From an uncultured Lachnospiraceae bacterium (GTDB lineage Bacteria > Bacillota > Clostridia > Lachnospirales > Lachnospiraceae), in contig CAJTYM010000047.1 in assembly GCA_910583835.1 (NCBI GenBank), forward strand, positions 1 to 32,317: 32,317 nucleotides of DNA. The letters run 5' to 3'. The notes under the pieces were generated by a model. The model did not search any database. It was not told the DNA's origin and saw only the letters and a list, made by a program, of their open reading frames with translations. The translations under genes and the position numbers were made by a program. Positions 1 through 6,437 of the stretch are shown here, piece after piece. Within the stretch, counting starts at the first letter, position 1, and each line of letters begins with the position of its first letter.

Positions 1-2
1 TT

Positions 3-1472
3 TTCCAGTGTTTTCAAAAGTATCGTTATCTAACGTCAGCTTTTGACCGTCCCGGATTCAAAAGGATGATTGCCGACATAGAAGAAGGGAGGGTAAATTG
101 TGTTATTGTAAAGGACTTGTCAAGATTTGGGCGTGACTACATTGACACGGGACGGTATCTGGAAAGGGTATTTCCAGAATTAGGCGTGCGTTTTATCTCC
201 GTGTCGGATGGGATTGACAGCATCCGGCAGGCATATGATATGCTTCTGCCAATCAAGAATATTTTCAATGAACAGTACGCGAGGGATATTTCTGAGAAAA
301 TTCAGGCGACTGTAAAATCAAAGCAGAAAGCAGGGGAATTTATCGGGGCGTTTGCCAGTTATGGCTACAAGAAATCCCCCGCAGATAAAAACAGGCTTGT
401 CGTTGATGAATATGCTGCAGAGGTAGTAAAGAAGGTATTCCGTTTATATGTGGGCGGGATGGGGAAACTGGGCATTGCAAAGCTGTTAAATGCAGAAGGA
501 ATCCTCTGCCCATCTGAGTATAAAATGGCAAATGGCGAAAATTACAAAAACTGCAATCGTCTGGAAAGCACTTCTTACTGGACGTATTCAACCATCAATG
601 TCATGCTGAAGAATGAAATGTATATGGGAAATATGGTGCAGGGCAAAAAGCATCAGCAGATGAGGAGCAGGCAGAGGCCTGTGGAGAGGGAAGACTGGAT
701 AATTGTAAAAGGCACGCATGAGCCAATCATAGACCCGGAAACATGGGAAAAGGCACAGAAACTTTTAAAACAAAAACACAGGGATATGGGCTTAGAGGAA
801 AATAGAAATATCTTTGCCGGATTTGTCAAATGTGGGGATTGCGGAAGGGCTATGGCGAAGAGCACATGGAAACGGGCGGATGGGAGCAGGACATATTCTT
901 TTTATTGCGGCACATATAAGCGGCATGGGAAAGGATACTGCACACCTCATACACTGCCGTCTCATGTTCTGGAGAATATTGTTTTGGAAGATTTGAGGGC
1001 AGTTCTCCATAATGCCCGGGATTTACAGGAACTTGTGAAAAGCCAGTCTTTTCATTATCCTAACACAGAAGAAATTGCCAGAAAAGAGTTTATCCGTGTA
1101 AAGGGGGAGCTGGAGAGAGTGCAGAAGTTAAAGAAATCAGCCTATGAAGATTATAAGGAAGGGTTGATTTCCAAAGGGGAATTCCTTACTTACCGCGAAG
1201 ATTACCTGAAAAAAGAAGAACTTTATGCAAAGCAGGCTGAGGCATTGGAGGAAAAGAAGAAAGGAAGTGTCGCGCAAGATGTTTTCGAAACGCCTTGGCT
1301 GAAAAGATTGCTGGAGTTGAAGGAGATTGAAAAACTGGACAGGGAAATTATTGTGGAGATGATAGACCAGATTATTGTATATGAGAACCGCAAAATTAAA
1401 ATCTGTTACAACTTTGGAAGTGAATTAGAGGACTTGTTTTCTAATGTGTACTATGAAGAAAGGGCTGTTTAA
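3..1472 (+). CDS. Large serine recombinase, 5' end outside window
   Basis: Site-specific DNA recombinase that would integrate and excise a mobile element. The frame is open from position 3; the first ATG (66) is internal, because the preceding codons already read FDRPGFKRM, the usual start of helix-rich resolvase block 2. The catalytic serine lies outside the window. Visible are the conserved VIVKDLSRFGRDYIDTGRY stretch, the ISEKI/GAFASYGYKK transition to the recombinase domain, a zinc beta-ribbon (CGDCG at about 257-261 from the ATG at 66, then YCGTYKRHGKGYC) and a Lys/Glu-rich coiled coil at about 335-420. All are typical of the TndX/phiC31-type family. The residues just before FDRPGF do not match the usual DDGxSGT pattern; with one T fewer near position 53 the frame would read SNVSFDRPGF, so a frameshift is possible but unproven. 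A truncated amidase gene follows. Confidence 0.92.
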   Translation, partial: FQCFQKYRYLTSAFDRPGFKRMIADIEEGRVNCVIVKDLSRFGRDYIDTGRYLERVFPELGVRFISVSDGIDSIRQAYDMLLPIKNIFNEQYARDISEKIQATVKSKQKAGEFIGAFASYGYKKSPADKNRLVVDEYAAEVVKKVFRLYVGGMGKLGIAKLLNAEGILCPSEYKMANGENYKNCNRLESTSYWTYSTINVMLKNEMYMGNMVQGKKHQQMRSRQRPVEREDWIIVKGTHEPIIDPETWEKAQKLLKQKHRDMGLEENRNIFAGFVKCGDCGRAMAKSTWKRADGSRTYSFYCGTYKRHGKGYCTPHTLPSHVLENIVLEDLRAVLHNARDLQELVKSQSFHYPNTEEIARKEFIRVKGELERVQKLKKSAYEDYKEGLISKGEFLTYREDYLKKEELYAKQAEALEEKKKGSVAQDVFETPWLKRLLELKEIEKLDREIIVEMIDQIIVYENRKIKICYNFGSELEDLFSNVYYEERAV

Positions 1473-1535
1473 TCTTATATATTGAAAAAGTAGGGAAATA
1501 CTTAATATCTGCGCATTTTTGCCCCTGCACATGGC
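1473..1535. other. Probable element/chromosome junction (att site)
   Basis: The recombinase stops at 1472. About 50 bp later an amidase reading frame becomes recognisable at HGGYDNGA, with in-frame stops at 1491 and 1503 just upstream and no start codon or ribosome binding site. Large serine integrases usually sit beside one attachment site, so the crossover most likely lies near 1515-1530, within codons that normally encode (D)PGHGG. The exact core cannot be set because the other end of the element is outside the window. This is inference from the broken gene and its neighbour. Confidence 0.5.
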
Positions 1536-2258
1536 GGCTATGACAATGGAGCTTCCTTTCAGGGAAGAAAAGAGAAAGATGATACGCTGCGTGTGGCGCT
1601 TGCAGTAGGACAAAAGCTGGAAGATGCAGGATATAATGTATTGTATACAAGAACTACGGACCGTTATGATTCTCCCATTGAAAAGGCGAGGATAGCCAAC
1701 CGTTCCGGTGCGGATTATTTTATCTCTTTTCACCGGAACTCGGGGATGAATCCGAATACTTACAATGGAACTCAGGCATTGGTTTATGCTGCAGATACAG
1801 AGGCAGCGCGTATTGGAGAGGAAATCAACCAGGAGTTGGTGGACTTCGGCTTTAATGATTTGGGCGTAGTGGAACGTCCGGGCCTTGTAGTGCTGAGACG
1901 GACGCAGATGCCTGCAGTTTTAATGGAACTTGGGTTTATCAATAATGATATGGATAACCAGATGTTTGACCAGCGGTTTGATGAAATGGTAAATGCCATT
2001 GTGACTGGGGTGGAGAGGGCAATTCCTCTGAATCCTTCCCAGAAACAGTATGGGGTTCAGGTGGGGCTGTTCCGCTATGAATCCAATGCGCAATACCTAA
2101 GGGAACAGTTGGAGAGCCAGGGGTATTTTGCAACCGTGCGTTGGGAAGACCCATATTATGCGGTGATTGTAGGCCGTGAATCTACGCTGGAGGATGCCAA
2201 GGCGCTTCAGGACCAGCTCAGGCAGGATGGATATGATACCTTGATTGTGACCTTGTAG
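1521..2258 (+). pseudogene. N-acetylmuramoyl-L-alanine amidase, 5'-truncated, with SPOR domain
   Basis: This is the C-terminal part of a zinc-dependent Amidase_3 peptidoglycan hydrolase. Family features in order are HGGYDNGA (first zinc ligand His), the RTTDRYDSPIEKARIAN block, FISFHRNSG (zinc ligand His), the VLMELGFINN block with the catalytic Glu, then a spacer and a SPOR-like peptidoglycan-binding domain (about the last 70 residues, YGVQVGLFRYESNAQYLREQ). Homology begins at once at HGG; signal peptide, beta-strand 1 and start codon are missing, which fits integration of the element on the left into this gene. A GTG at 1593 could start translation, but that product would lack the first zinc ligand. 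It is probably inactive unless the element excises precisely. Confidence 0.85.
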
Positions 2259-2274
2259 AAATAGGAAAAGGCGG

Positions 2275-2403
2275 ATGAAACTGGCAAAAGAAGAGAACGC
2301 CACAAGAACATATGCTGATTTAGAAGAAGATTATAAATCTTTAAAAGCCTTACTGACAGCGGCAGGAGTTAATTTAACAGAGATTGACTATATGAAAGAG
2401 TAA
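2275..2403 (+). CDS. Small ORF, 42 aa, unknown
   Basis: Reads MKLAKEENATRTYADLEEDY onward and ends in TEIDYMKE. A purine-rich stretch (GGAAAAGGCGG) lies just before the ATG, and the frame starts 17 nt behind the amidase stop, so it could be the last gene of the amidase transcript. It is acidic, has no membrane segment, and its pattern (LEEDYKSLKALLTAAG) suggests one amphipathic helix. No family is recognised. It could also be a remnant of a longer gene. Confidence 0.35.
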   Translation: MKLAKEENATRTYADLEEDYKSLKALLTAAGVNLTEIDYMKE

Positions 2404-2432
2404 CAATTATTGTCATAAAGTAACCAAACGCA

Positions 2433-2474
2433 AAGGTGTAAAGTCTTTCGTAAATAATAAAGGCCTTACACCTT
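2433..2474. terminator. Convergent inverted repeat, possible terminator
   Basis: AAGGTGTAA (2433-2441) pairs perfectly with TTACACCTT (2466-2474). The right arm overlaps the stop codon of the minus-strand regulator, and the dyad lies between convergent genes. Neither side has a strong T-tract, so termination efficiency is uncertain. Confidence 0.35.
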
Positions 2475-2675
2475 ATTGTCTTTTATATACTGGCAGATAT
2501 CTTCAACATTACAATCTAATATTTCACAGAGACGGTCAAGGGTGATGGTTTTTATCACCATATTTTTTCTTAGGCGGTGCAGTTGTGCTTCATTTACGTG
2601 GTAGTCTTTTATGAGGAAGTATTGTGAAATTCCTTTTTTCTTCATGGTTTCCCATAAACGGTCATATACAATCAT
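2466..2675 (-). CDS. Cro/CI-type helix-turn-helix regulator, 69 aa
   Basis: A small single-domain DNA-binding protein of the Cro/CI (XRE, YozG-like) type. The whole protein is the five-helix HTH fold: VYDRLWETMKKKGISQYFLIKDYHVNEAQLHRLRKN, then TLDRLCEILDCNVEDICQYI, the classic last helices with the conserved Asp-Cys-x-Val-x-Asp-Ile. The start is the only Met with an upstream purine-rich site. It is transcribed away from a compact intergenic region that carries two copies of a 22-bp palindromic site, its likely operators. Such short regulators are common at the edges of conjugative elements, but this one lies outside the inferred junction. The function assignment is secure; the target genes are inferred. 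Confidence 0.85.
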   Translation of the reverse strand: MIVYDRLWETMKKKGISQYFLIKDYHVNEAQLHRLRKNMVIKTITLDRLCEILDCNVEDICQYIKDNKV

Positions 2676-2731
2676 ATACTTTCCTTTCAGGGTATTATAT
2701 GATTATTATTCCATGAGAATTAAAAATGCGG

Positions 2732-2787
2732 TATTGTACGTGTAGGAACAATAAAGATAAAACAATATTGTTTGTATAAGAACAATA
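2732..2787. promoter_or_regulatory. Two direct copies of a palindromic operator
   Basis: TATTGT-N10-ACAATA occurs at 2732-2753 and again at 2766-2787, 34 bp apart. The spacers also agree at several positions (GT, TA and a G before the right arm). Between them AAACAATATTGTTT (2760-2773) is itself a perfect palindrome, so half-sites are interleaved. The sites lie upstream of both the minus-strand HTH gene and the plus-strand ATPase gene. A small Cro/CI-type repressor binding them is the simplest reading. Confidence 0.5.
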
Positions 2788-2831
2788 TAAATAAACTGTT
2801 ACTTAAATTTTTATAAACTTTAGAAAAAGGG

Positions 2832-2860
2832 TTTACATTCCTGGGAGAATTATGTATGAT
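2832..2860 (+). promoter_or_regulatory. SigA promoter for the TadZ-like gene
   Basis: TTTACA (2832-2837), 17-bp spacer, TATGAT (2855-2860). Transcription would start near 2867 and leave a leader of about 165 nt before the ATG at 3035. The leader holds the dyad GCGCGGAATCCGCGC (2908-2922) but no riboswitch I recognise. The 2676-3034 gap contains nothing else that I can support. Confidence 0.5.
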
Positions 2861-3034
2861 GAACTTGTCTTTTGTTGAATACAGTCATCTGAGCATAGAT
2901 GAAATCGGCGCGGAATCCGCGCAAATATCCCAGTGATAATGTGAGTAAGTGAATAGGGAAGAATCCTGAAGAAATCTTTTTGATATGGAAGCGGTGGATT
3001 GTATGGCGTTTTCTCCGGCAAAGGAGAGAAATCC

Positions 3035-3931
3035 ATGAGAATAGCTTTTTGGAGCGAACAGGAGGGGGCAGGAACCTCATTTAACCTTGCGGTAACTGCC
3101 TGTGCGGCTGTCTGCCTGCATCCCTTGTCTGTGGCGGTGGTTTCCGGCGGGTATCATGATGGGAAGTTGGAACGGAAGTTTTTTGGGAGAAACCAGAATA
3201 ACATTTTAGAGTACAGACAGGAGGCAATGCTGGTAGCAGAACACAGCCGGGAGGCAGTAATGGCATCTAAGCATGGGCAGGCCTCTATGATGGCATCGGA
3301 CGATATGCAGAATTATTTTGTGACCGGTGGGCTGGACTGTCTGCTTCGCAAGGAACGCCCGGAGGAACTGACGGAAGCGGTGGTCAAGGCGAATATGCGG
3401 CAGGTGGTTAAGGACAGGATGTACTGTCTGCCGACCAGCGCCAGGCAGGAATATGAATGGTGGCATCAGGACTGCCAGTTTAGGCGGATGAACCGTGTGA
3501 TGGCAGCCGTGGAATCTTATTTTGACGTTGTATTTATTGATTGCGGCAGCAGGCAGGATGATTATGCGAGAAAGGCTTTTCGTGAGGCAGATGTCTGTGT
3601 GCTGAATATGAATCAGGAGGCGGAAGTTATTGGCAGGTTTTACAGAAATCCACCTGACTATAAGGGCAAAGTTTTCTTCCTGCTGGGGAAGTATTTTGAG
3701 GATGCCTTATATAACCGGCAGGACTTACAGCGGATTTACCGGATAGAAGAAGAACGGCTAGGGGCCATTCCCTACAATGCGCAGCTTCATGCGGCAGAAC
3801 AGACGGGCAGGATAGGGAATAGCGTCCAACGTTATATGGGCAGGAATGGTGAGGGGCAGGGGATGGGTTTTGAGAAAGAATTGGTCAGGACAACCAACCT
3901 CATTTTAAAGCTTGCAGGTTTGGTCGCCTGA
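3035..3931 (+). CDS. TadZ/MinD-like ATPase family protein with degenerate Walker A
   Basis: Looks like a ParA/MinD-superfamily protein of the TadZ type, which in Tad/Flp pilus systems localises the secretion machinery. The start at 3035 follows AAGGAGAG by 6 nt; the frame extends upstream to a TTG at 2999 without a good site. The N-terminal MRIAFWSEQEGAGTSFNLA occupies the deviant Walker A position but lacks both lysines of the KGGxGKT pattern. The central FDVVFIDCGSRQDD matches the Walker B strand, followed by AFREADVCVLNMNQE, the usual switch region. The C-terminal third has a RIEEERLGAIPYNAQLHAAEQTG tail as in other TadZ-like proteins. The lysine loss suggests weak or no ATP hydrolysis. 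No cpaF, tadB/C or flp gene lies nearby, so the role here is open. Confidence 0.7.
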   Translation: MRIAFWSEQEGAGTSFNLAVTACAAVCLHPLSVAVVSGGYHDGKLERKFFGRNQNNILEYRQEAMLVAEHSREAVMASKHGQASMMASDDMQNYFVTGGLDCLLRKERPEELTEAVVKANMRQVVKDRMYCLPTSARQEYEWWHQDCQFRRMNRVMAAVESYFDVVFIDCGSRQDDYARKAFREADVCVLNMNQEAEVIGRFYRNPPDYKGKVFFLLGKYFEDALYNRQDLQRIYRIEEERLGAIPYNAQLHAAEQTGRIGNSVQRYMGRNGEGQGMGFEKELVRTTNLILKLAGLVA

Positions 3932-3937
3932 CCGGGG

Positions 3938-3965
3938 AATCGGAATTGGCGTAAATTATCCGATT
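3938..3965. terminator. Convergent dyad between ATPase and cyclophilin genes
   Basis: AATCGGA (3938-3944) pairs with TCCGATT (3959-3965) in the 44-bp gap between the two convergent genes. There is no clear T-tract; at best a weak bidirectional terminator. Confidence 0.35.
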
Positions 3966-3975
3966 GAGTACAGCC

Positions 3976-4503
3976 TTAGCAGATTTCGGGTTGAGGGTAT
4001 GTTTCACCAAAAGTATCTACGGTTACTTTTTTCATCACCTGTGGTTCCATGGGACGGTCTGAATAGTCTGTAGAAGTTTCGGCAATCTTATTGACATTTT
4101 CCATTCCCTCTGTTATTTTACCAAAGGCGGCATAAGCGCCGTCTAAATGCGGGGAATCCTTGTGCATGATGAAGAACTGGGAGCCTGCGGAATCAGGAAT
4201 CATGGTGCGCGCCATAGATAACACACCGGCGCTGTGCTTTAAGTCATTGGTGAATCCGTTCTGGGTAAATTCTCCCCGGATGCTGTAGCCAGGACCGCCA
4301 GTGCCGGTTCCATCCGGGCATCCGCCCTGAATCATGAACCCCTTGATTACACGGTGGAAACAGAGGCCGTCGTAATAGCCCTTTTCAACCAGGCTGATAA
4401 AATTATTTACGGTATTGGGGGCAATTTCGGGATAAAGCTCTGCTTTCATGATGTCTCCGTTTTCCATTTCAAACGTTACTACTGGGTTTTGCGCCATTGT
4501 CAT
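3976..4503 (-). CDS. Peptidyl-prolyl cis-trans isomerase, cyclophilin type
   Basis: A cytoplasmic proline isomerase that assists protein folding. The 175-residue length is typical of single-domain bacterial cyclophilins. Diagnostic motifs in order are LYPEIAPNTVNNFISL, the catalytic FHRVIKGFMIQGG (Arg for catalysis), GTGGPGYSIRGEF, GVLSMARTMIPDSAGSQFFI (Met, Gln and Phe of the proline pocket) and HLDGAYAAFGKITEGMENV. There is no signal peptide, so it acts inside the cell. The ATG follows AAAAGAGG on the minus strand by 6 nt. The gene is convergent with the ATPase gene on its 3' side and divergent from the SSB-like gene. Confidence 0.95.
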   Translation of the reverse strand: MTMAQNPVVTFEMENGDIMKAELYPEIAPNTVNNFISLVEKGYYDGLCFHRVIKGFMIQGGCPDGTGTGGPGYSIRGEFTQNGFTNDLKHSAGVLSMARTMIPDSAGSQFFIMHKDSPHLDGAYAAFGKITEGMENVNKIAETSTDYSDRPMEPQVMKKVTVDTFGETYPQPEIC

Positions 4504-4836
4504 ATACCTCTTTTCTAAAATATTCTTTATAGATTTACGCTAATGTTTCCATAAGCGGCCGATAAGGCTTCCATCAATTATACCTTAAATCTTTTATTTC
4601 GTAAAGTTAGGGAAACGCTGGTTTCATTAGCGCTTCCTTGGCATAATATACAGCAAAACGCTGGTTTTATCAGTGCTTCCTTAGCATAATATACAGCAAA
4701 ACGGTTATAATATCTGCCGATATACCACATACTGTCGACACGAACTGCGAATTTTTTTGGAAAAGCAATGATATTCTTTTAGAAAAATTTTACTTCATCG
4801 ATGTGCCATCGATATACGAAAGGGGAACTAACATTC
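4504..4836. repeat. Intergenic region with 43-bp tandem repeat
   Basis: About 2.1 copies of a 43-bp unit starting AAACGCTGGTTT are at 4613-4655, 4656-4698 and the beginning of a third at 4699. The first unit also folds: GGAAaCGCT (4611-4619) against AGCGcTTCC. Two ATCGAT palindromes (about 4797 and 4808) precede the ribosome binding site of the SSB-like gene. The rest is AT-rich and holds no convincing coding frame. Confidence 0.6.
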
Positions 4837-5460
4837 ATGGCAGATAAAATATTTGAAAACAATCAGGTTACCATTACTGGGGAAATTATTTCCGATTTCC
4901 AGTACAGTCACGAGGTTTTTGGGGAAGGGTTCTATATGGTAGAGGTATCTGTGAACCGTTTAAGCAACTTTGCAGACGTGATTCCGATGATGATTTCGGA
5001 GCGTCTGATTGACACGCAGTCCAGTTATATTGGTCAGTATATTCGGGTGGATGGGCAATTCCGTTCTTATAACCGGCATGAAGAGAAGAAGAACCGTCTT
5101 GTGCTTTCGGTATTTGTGCGGGAGATGGAATTTGTGGATGAGATTCCAGAAGGTGAAAAGAGCAACCAAATCTTTCTGGACGGTTATATCTGCAAGGAGC
5201 CGATTTACCGGAAAACGCCGCTGGGCAGGGAAATCGCAGACCTTCTCATTGCTGTAAACCGTTCCTATGGAAAGTCAGATTACATACCTTGCATTTGCTG
5301 GGGCAGAAATGCAAGATTTGCTTCCGGATTTGAGATTGGCGGACATGTACAGGTATATGGGAGAATCCAGAGTCGGGAATATGTAAAAAAACTTTCTGAG
5401 ACAGAAGTAGAGCACAGGGTAGCCTATGAGGTATCTGTCAGCAAAATAGAATACCTATGA
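4837..5460 (+). CDS. SSB-like protein with two OB-type halves
   Basis: A 207-residue protein whose C-terminal half reads like a single-stranded-DNA-binding protein: NQIFLDGYICKEPIYRKTPLGREIADLLIAVNRS, then YIPCICWGRNARFASGFEIGGHVQVYGRIQSREY, the usual SSB beta-strand order ending in the GR-I-Q-S-R-EY strand. The N-terminal half (VTITGEIISDFQYSHEVFGEGFYMVEVSVNRLS) repeats the same layout, so it is probably a tandem OB-fold protein. It lacks the acidic DDDIPF-type tail of replicative SSB, so it is unlikely to be the main SSB. The start at 4837 is chosen for AAAGGGG upstream; an in-frame ATG at 4801 has no such site. It stands alone between divergent and repeat-rich flanks. Confidence 0.75.
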   Translation: MADKIFENNQVTITGEIISDFQYSHEVFGEGFYMVEVSVNRLSNFADVIPMMISERLIDTQSSYIGQYIRVDGQFRSYNRHEEKKNRLVLSVFVREMEFVDEIPEGEKSNQIFLDGYICKEPIYRKTPLGREIADLLIAVNRSYGKSDYIPCICWGRNARFASGFEIGGHVQVYGRIQSREYVKKLSETEVEHRVAYEVSVSKIEYL

Positions 5461-5768
5461 TTTTCCTCGATATTATTGTGTCTGGCTGGTTTTTTAGAGA
5501 CAGTTCAGCCCACGCCATTCGCAAAGTTCTACGCTTCGCTTCGGTCGTTGCTAAACAAGTGCCACTGGCACTTAGCAACCTACGGCGTTTTCCCGCTGCA
5601 TTGTCTTTTGGGAAAACGACAGGAGACCTCAGAACTCTCCCCAGCTTCGTTGGGTCCCCTCTCAGGTCAAATGCTAACTTTGCTCATAGAATGGCGTTCC
5701 CTCAGCCCCAATAAATCTCGTCAAATTCATGCAAGCATGATTTTCCTCGATATTATTGTGTCTGGCTG
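5457..5768. repeat. 280-bp repeat unit bounded by 32-bp direct repeats
   Basis: The 32 bp at 5457-5488 (ending GTGTCTGGCTG) recur without change at 5737-5768, so the two copies enclose one 280-bp unit. The first copy overlaps the stop region of the SSB-like gene. Inside, the unit is strongly self-complementary: GTTGCTAA-(ACA)-AGTGCC against GGCACT-TTAGCAAC (about 5549-5580), and CGCCATTC-GCAAAGTT near 5513 against AACTTTGC-(tcata)-GAATGGCG near 5671-5694. Translations of the open frames across it look like noise. It appears to be a structured non-coding mobile or repetitive element whose insertion or unequal recombination duplicated the 32 bp. The remainder of the gap to 5842 holds only the ribosome binding site of the next gene. 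Confidence 0.7.
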
Positions 5769-5842
5769 AACTGCTGGTTGCATTTTCCAGAGCTTTGTGG
5801 TATTTTAAGAAAAGCTTTTTGTGAAAAAGGAAGGAAAACAGC

Positions 5843-6340
5843 ATGTGTAAGGAAAAGGTTACTGTTTATTGCGGAGATGGAAAAGGTAAGACAACAGCAG
5901 CGCTTGGATGTGCGATACAGGCTGCAGGACAGGGAGAAAATGTCATCATCATCCAATTCCTCAAAGGAAAAAGGGAAGAGGAGGTAGAATTCTTGCGGAG
6001 GCTGGAGCCGGAAGTGAAGTTTTTCAGTTTTGCGAAATTTGAGAAGAATTTTGCGGAATTGTCCGGTGAGGAACAGAAGGAAGAGGCAATCAATATCCGT
6101 AATGGATTTAATTTTGCCAGGAAGGTATTAGTGACGGGCGAATGCAGCCTGTTAATCCTCGATGGATTCCTGGGGCTCTGGGACAATCGGATGATTTCAG
6201 GAGAAGATATGGATTCTCTATTGAATGCTGCATCGGAAGATACGGAGATTATTTTTACCGGTAAGGTTATGGATAACAGCCTGCGGAAGTATGTTGGCAG
6301 GATCTACAGGATTCATGAGGAAACTCAAAAACGTAGTTGA
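5843..6340 (+). CDS. Cob(I)alamin adenosyltransferase-like P-loop protein
   Basis: Resembles the CobA/CobO/BtuR family, which transfers adenosine from ATP to cob(I)alamin or corrinoid precursors. The N-terminal VYCGDGKGKTTAALGCAIQAAGQG carries the family's P-loop, and IIIQFLKG is the next strand. The Walker B region reads LLILDGFLGLWDN, where the family normally has LDE; the acidic residue is Gly here. The C-terminal IIFTGKVMDNSLRKYVGRIYRI matches the end of short clostridial members. At 165 aa it is near the usual length. It starts after AAGGAAGG and lies upstream of dapA, whose promoter overlaps its stop codon, so it may be only loosely co-transcribed. The Gly change makes catalytic activity doubtful. 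No other corrinoid gene is nearby. Confidence 0.75.
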   Translation: MCKEKVTVYCGDGKGKTTAALGCAIQAAGQGENVIIIQFLKGKREEEVEFLRRLEPEVKFFSFAKFEKNFAELSGEEQKEEAINIRNGFNFARKVLVTGECSLLILDGFLGLWDNRMISGEDMDSLLNAASEDTEIIFTGKVMDNSLRKYVGRIYRIHEETQKRS

Positions 6341-6365
6341 CTTTATGGATAGAAAATGCTATATT
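6337..6365 (+). promoter_or_regulatory. SigA promoter for dapA
   Basis: TTGACT (6337-6342), exactly 17 bp, TATATT (6360-6365). The -35 box overlaps the stop codon of the adenosyltransferase-like gene. Predicted start is near 6372, giving a 5' leader of about 65 nt. Confidence 0.65.
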
Positions 6366-6394
6366 AAGTTCAAGTTGAAGAATTTCAGGATTAT

Positions 6395-6422
6395 AAGCCG
6401 GCTCATTAGTAGTCGGCTTTTT
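6395..6422 (+). terminator. Terminator-like hairpin in the dapA leader
   Basis: AAGCCGGCT (6395-6403) pairs with AGTCGGCTT (6411-6419; one G-U pair) around a 7-nt loop and runs into TTT (6420-6422). It lies between the dapA promoter and the AAGGAGG at 6423-6429. It may end transcripts coming from upstream, or act as an attenuator or a translational control element for dapA. Confidence 0.5.
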
Positions 6423-6437
6423 AAGGAGGATATTTGA

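Noticed and set aside
2856..2936. 26-aa upstream ORF (MMNLSFVEYSHLSIDEIG...)
   Set aside because: Its ATG lies inside the -10 box of the promoter at 2832-2860, so it would not be on that transcript; no other support.
5457..5769. Two overlapping plus-strand frames of 85 and 97 aa in the 280-bp repeat unit
   Set aside because: Their translation follows inverted-repeat sequence, lacks ribosome binding sites, and the 32-bp repeat makes both ends read the same peptide by necessity.
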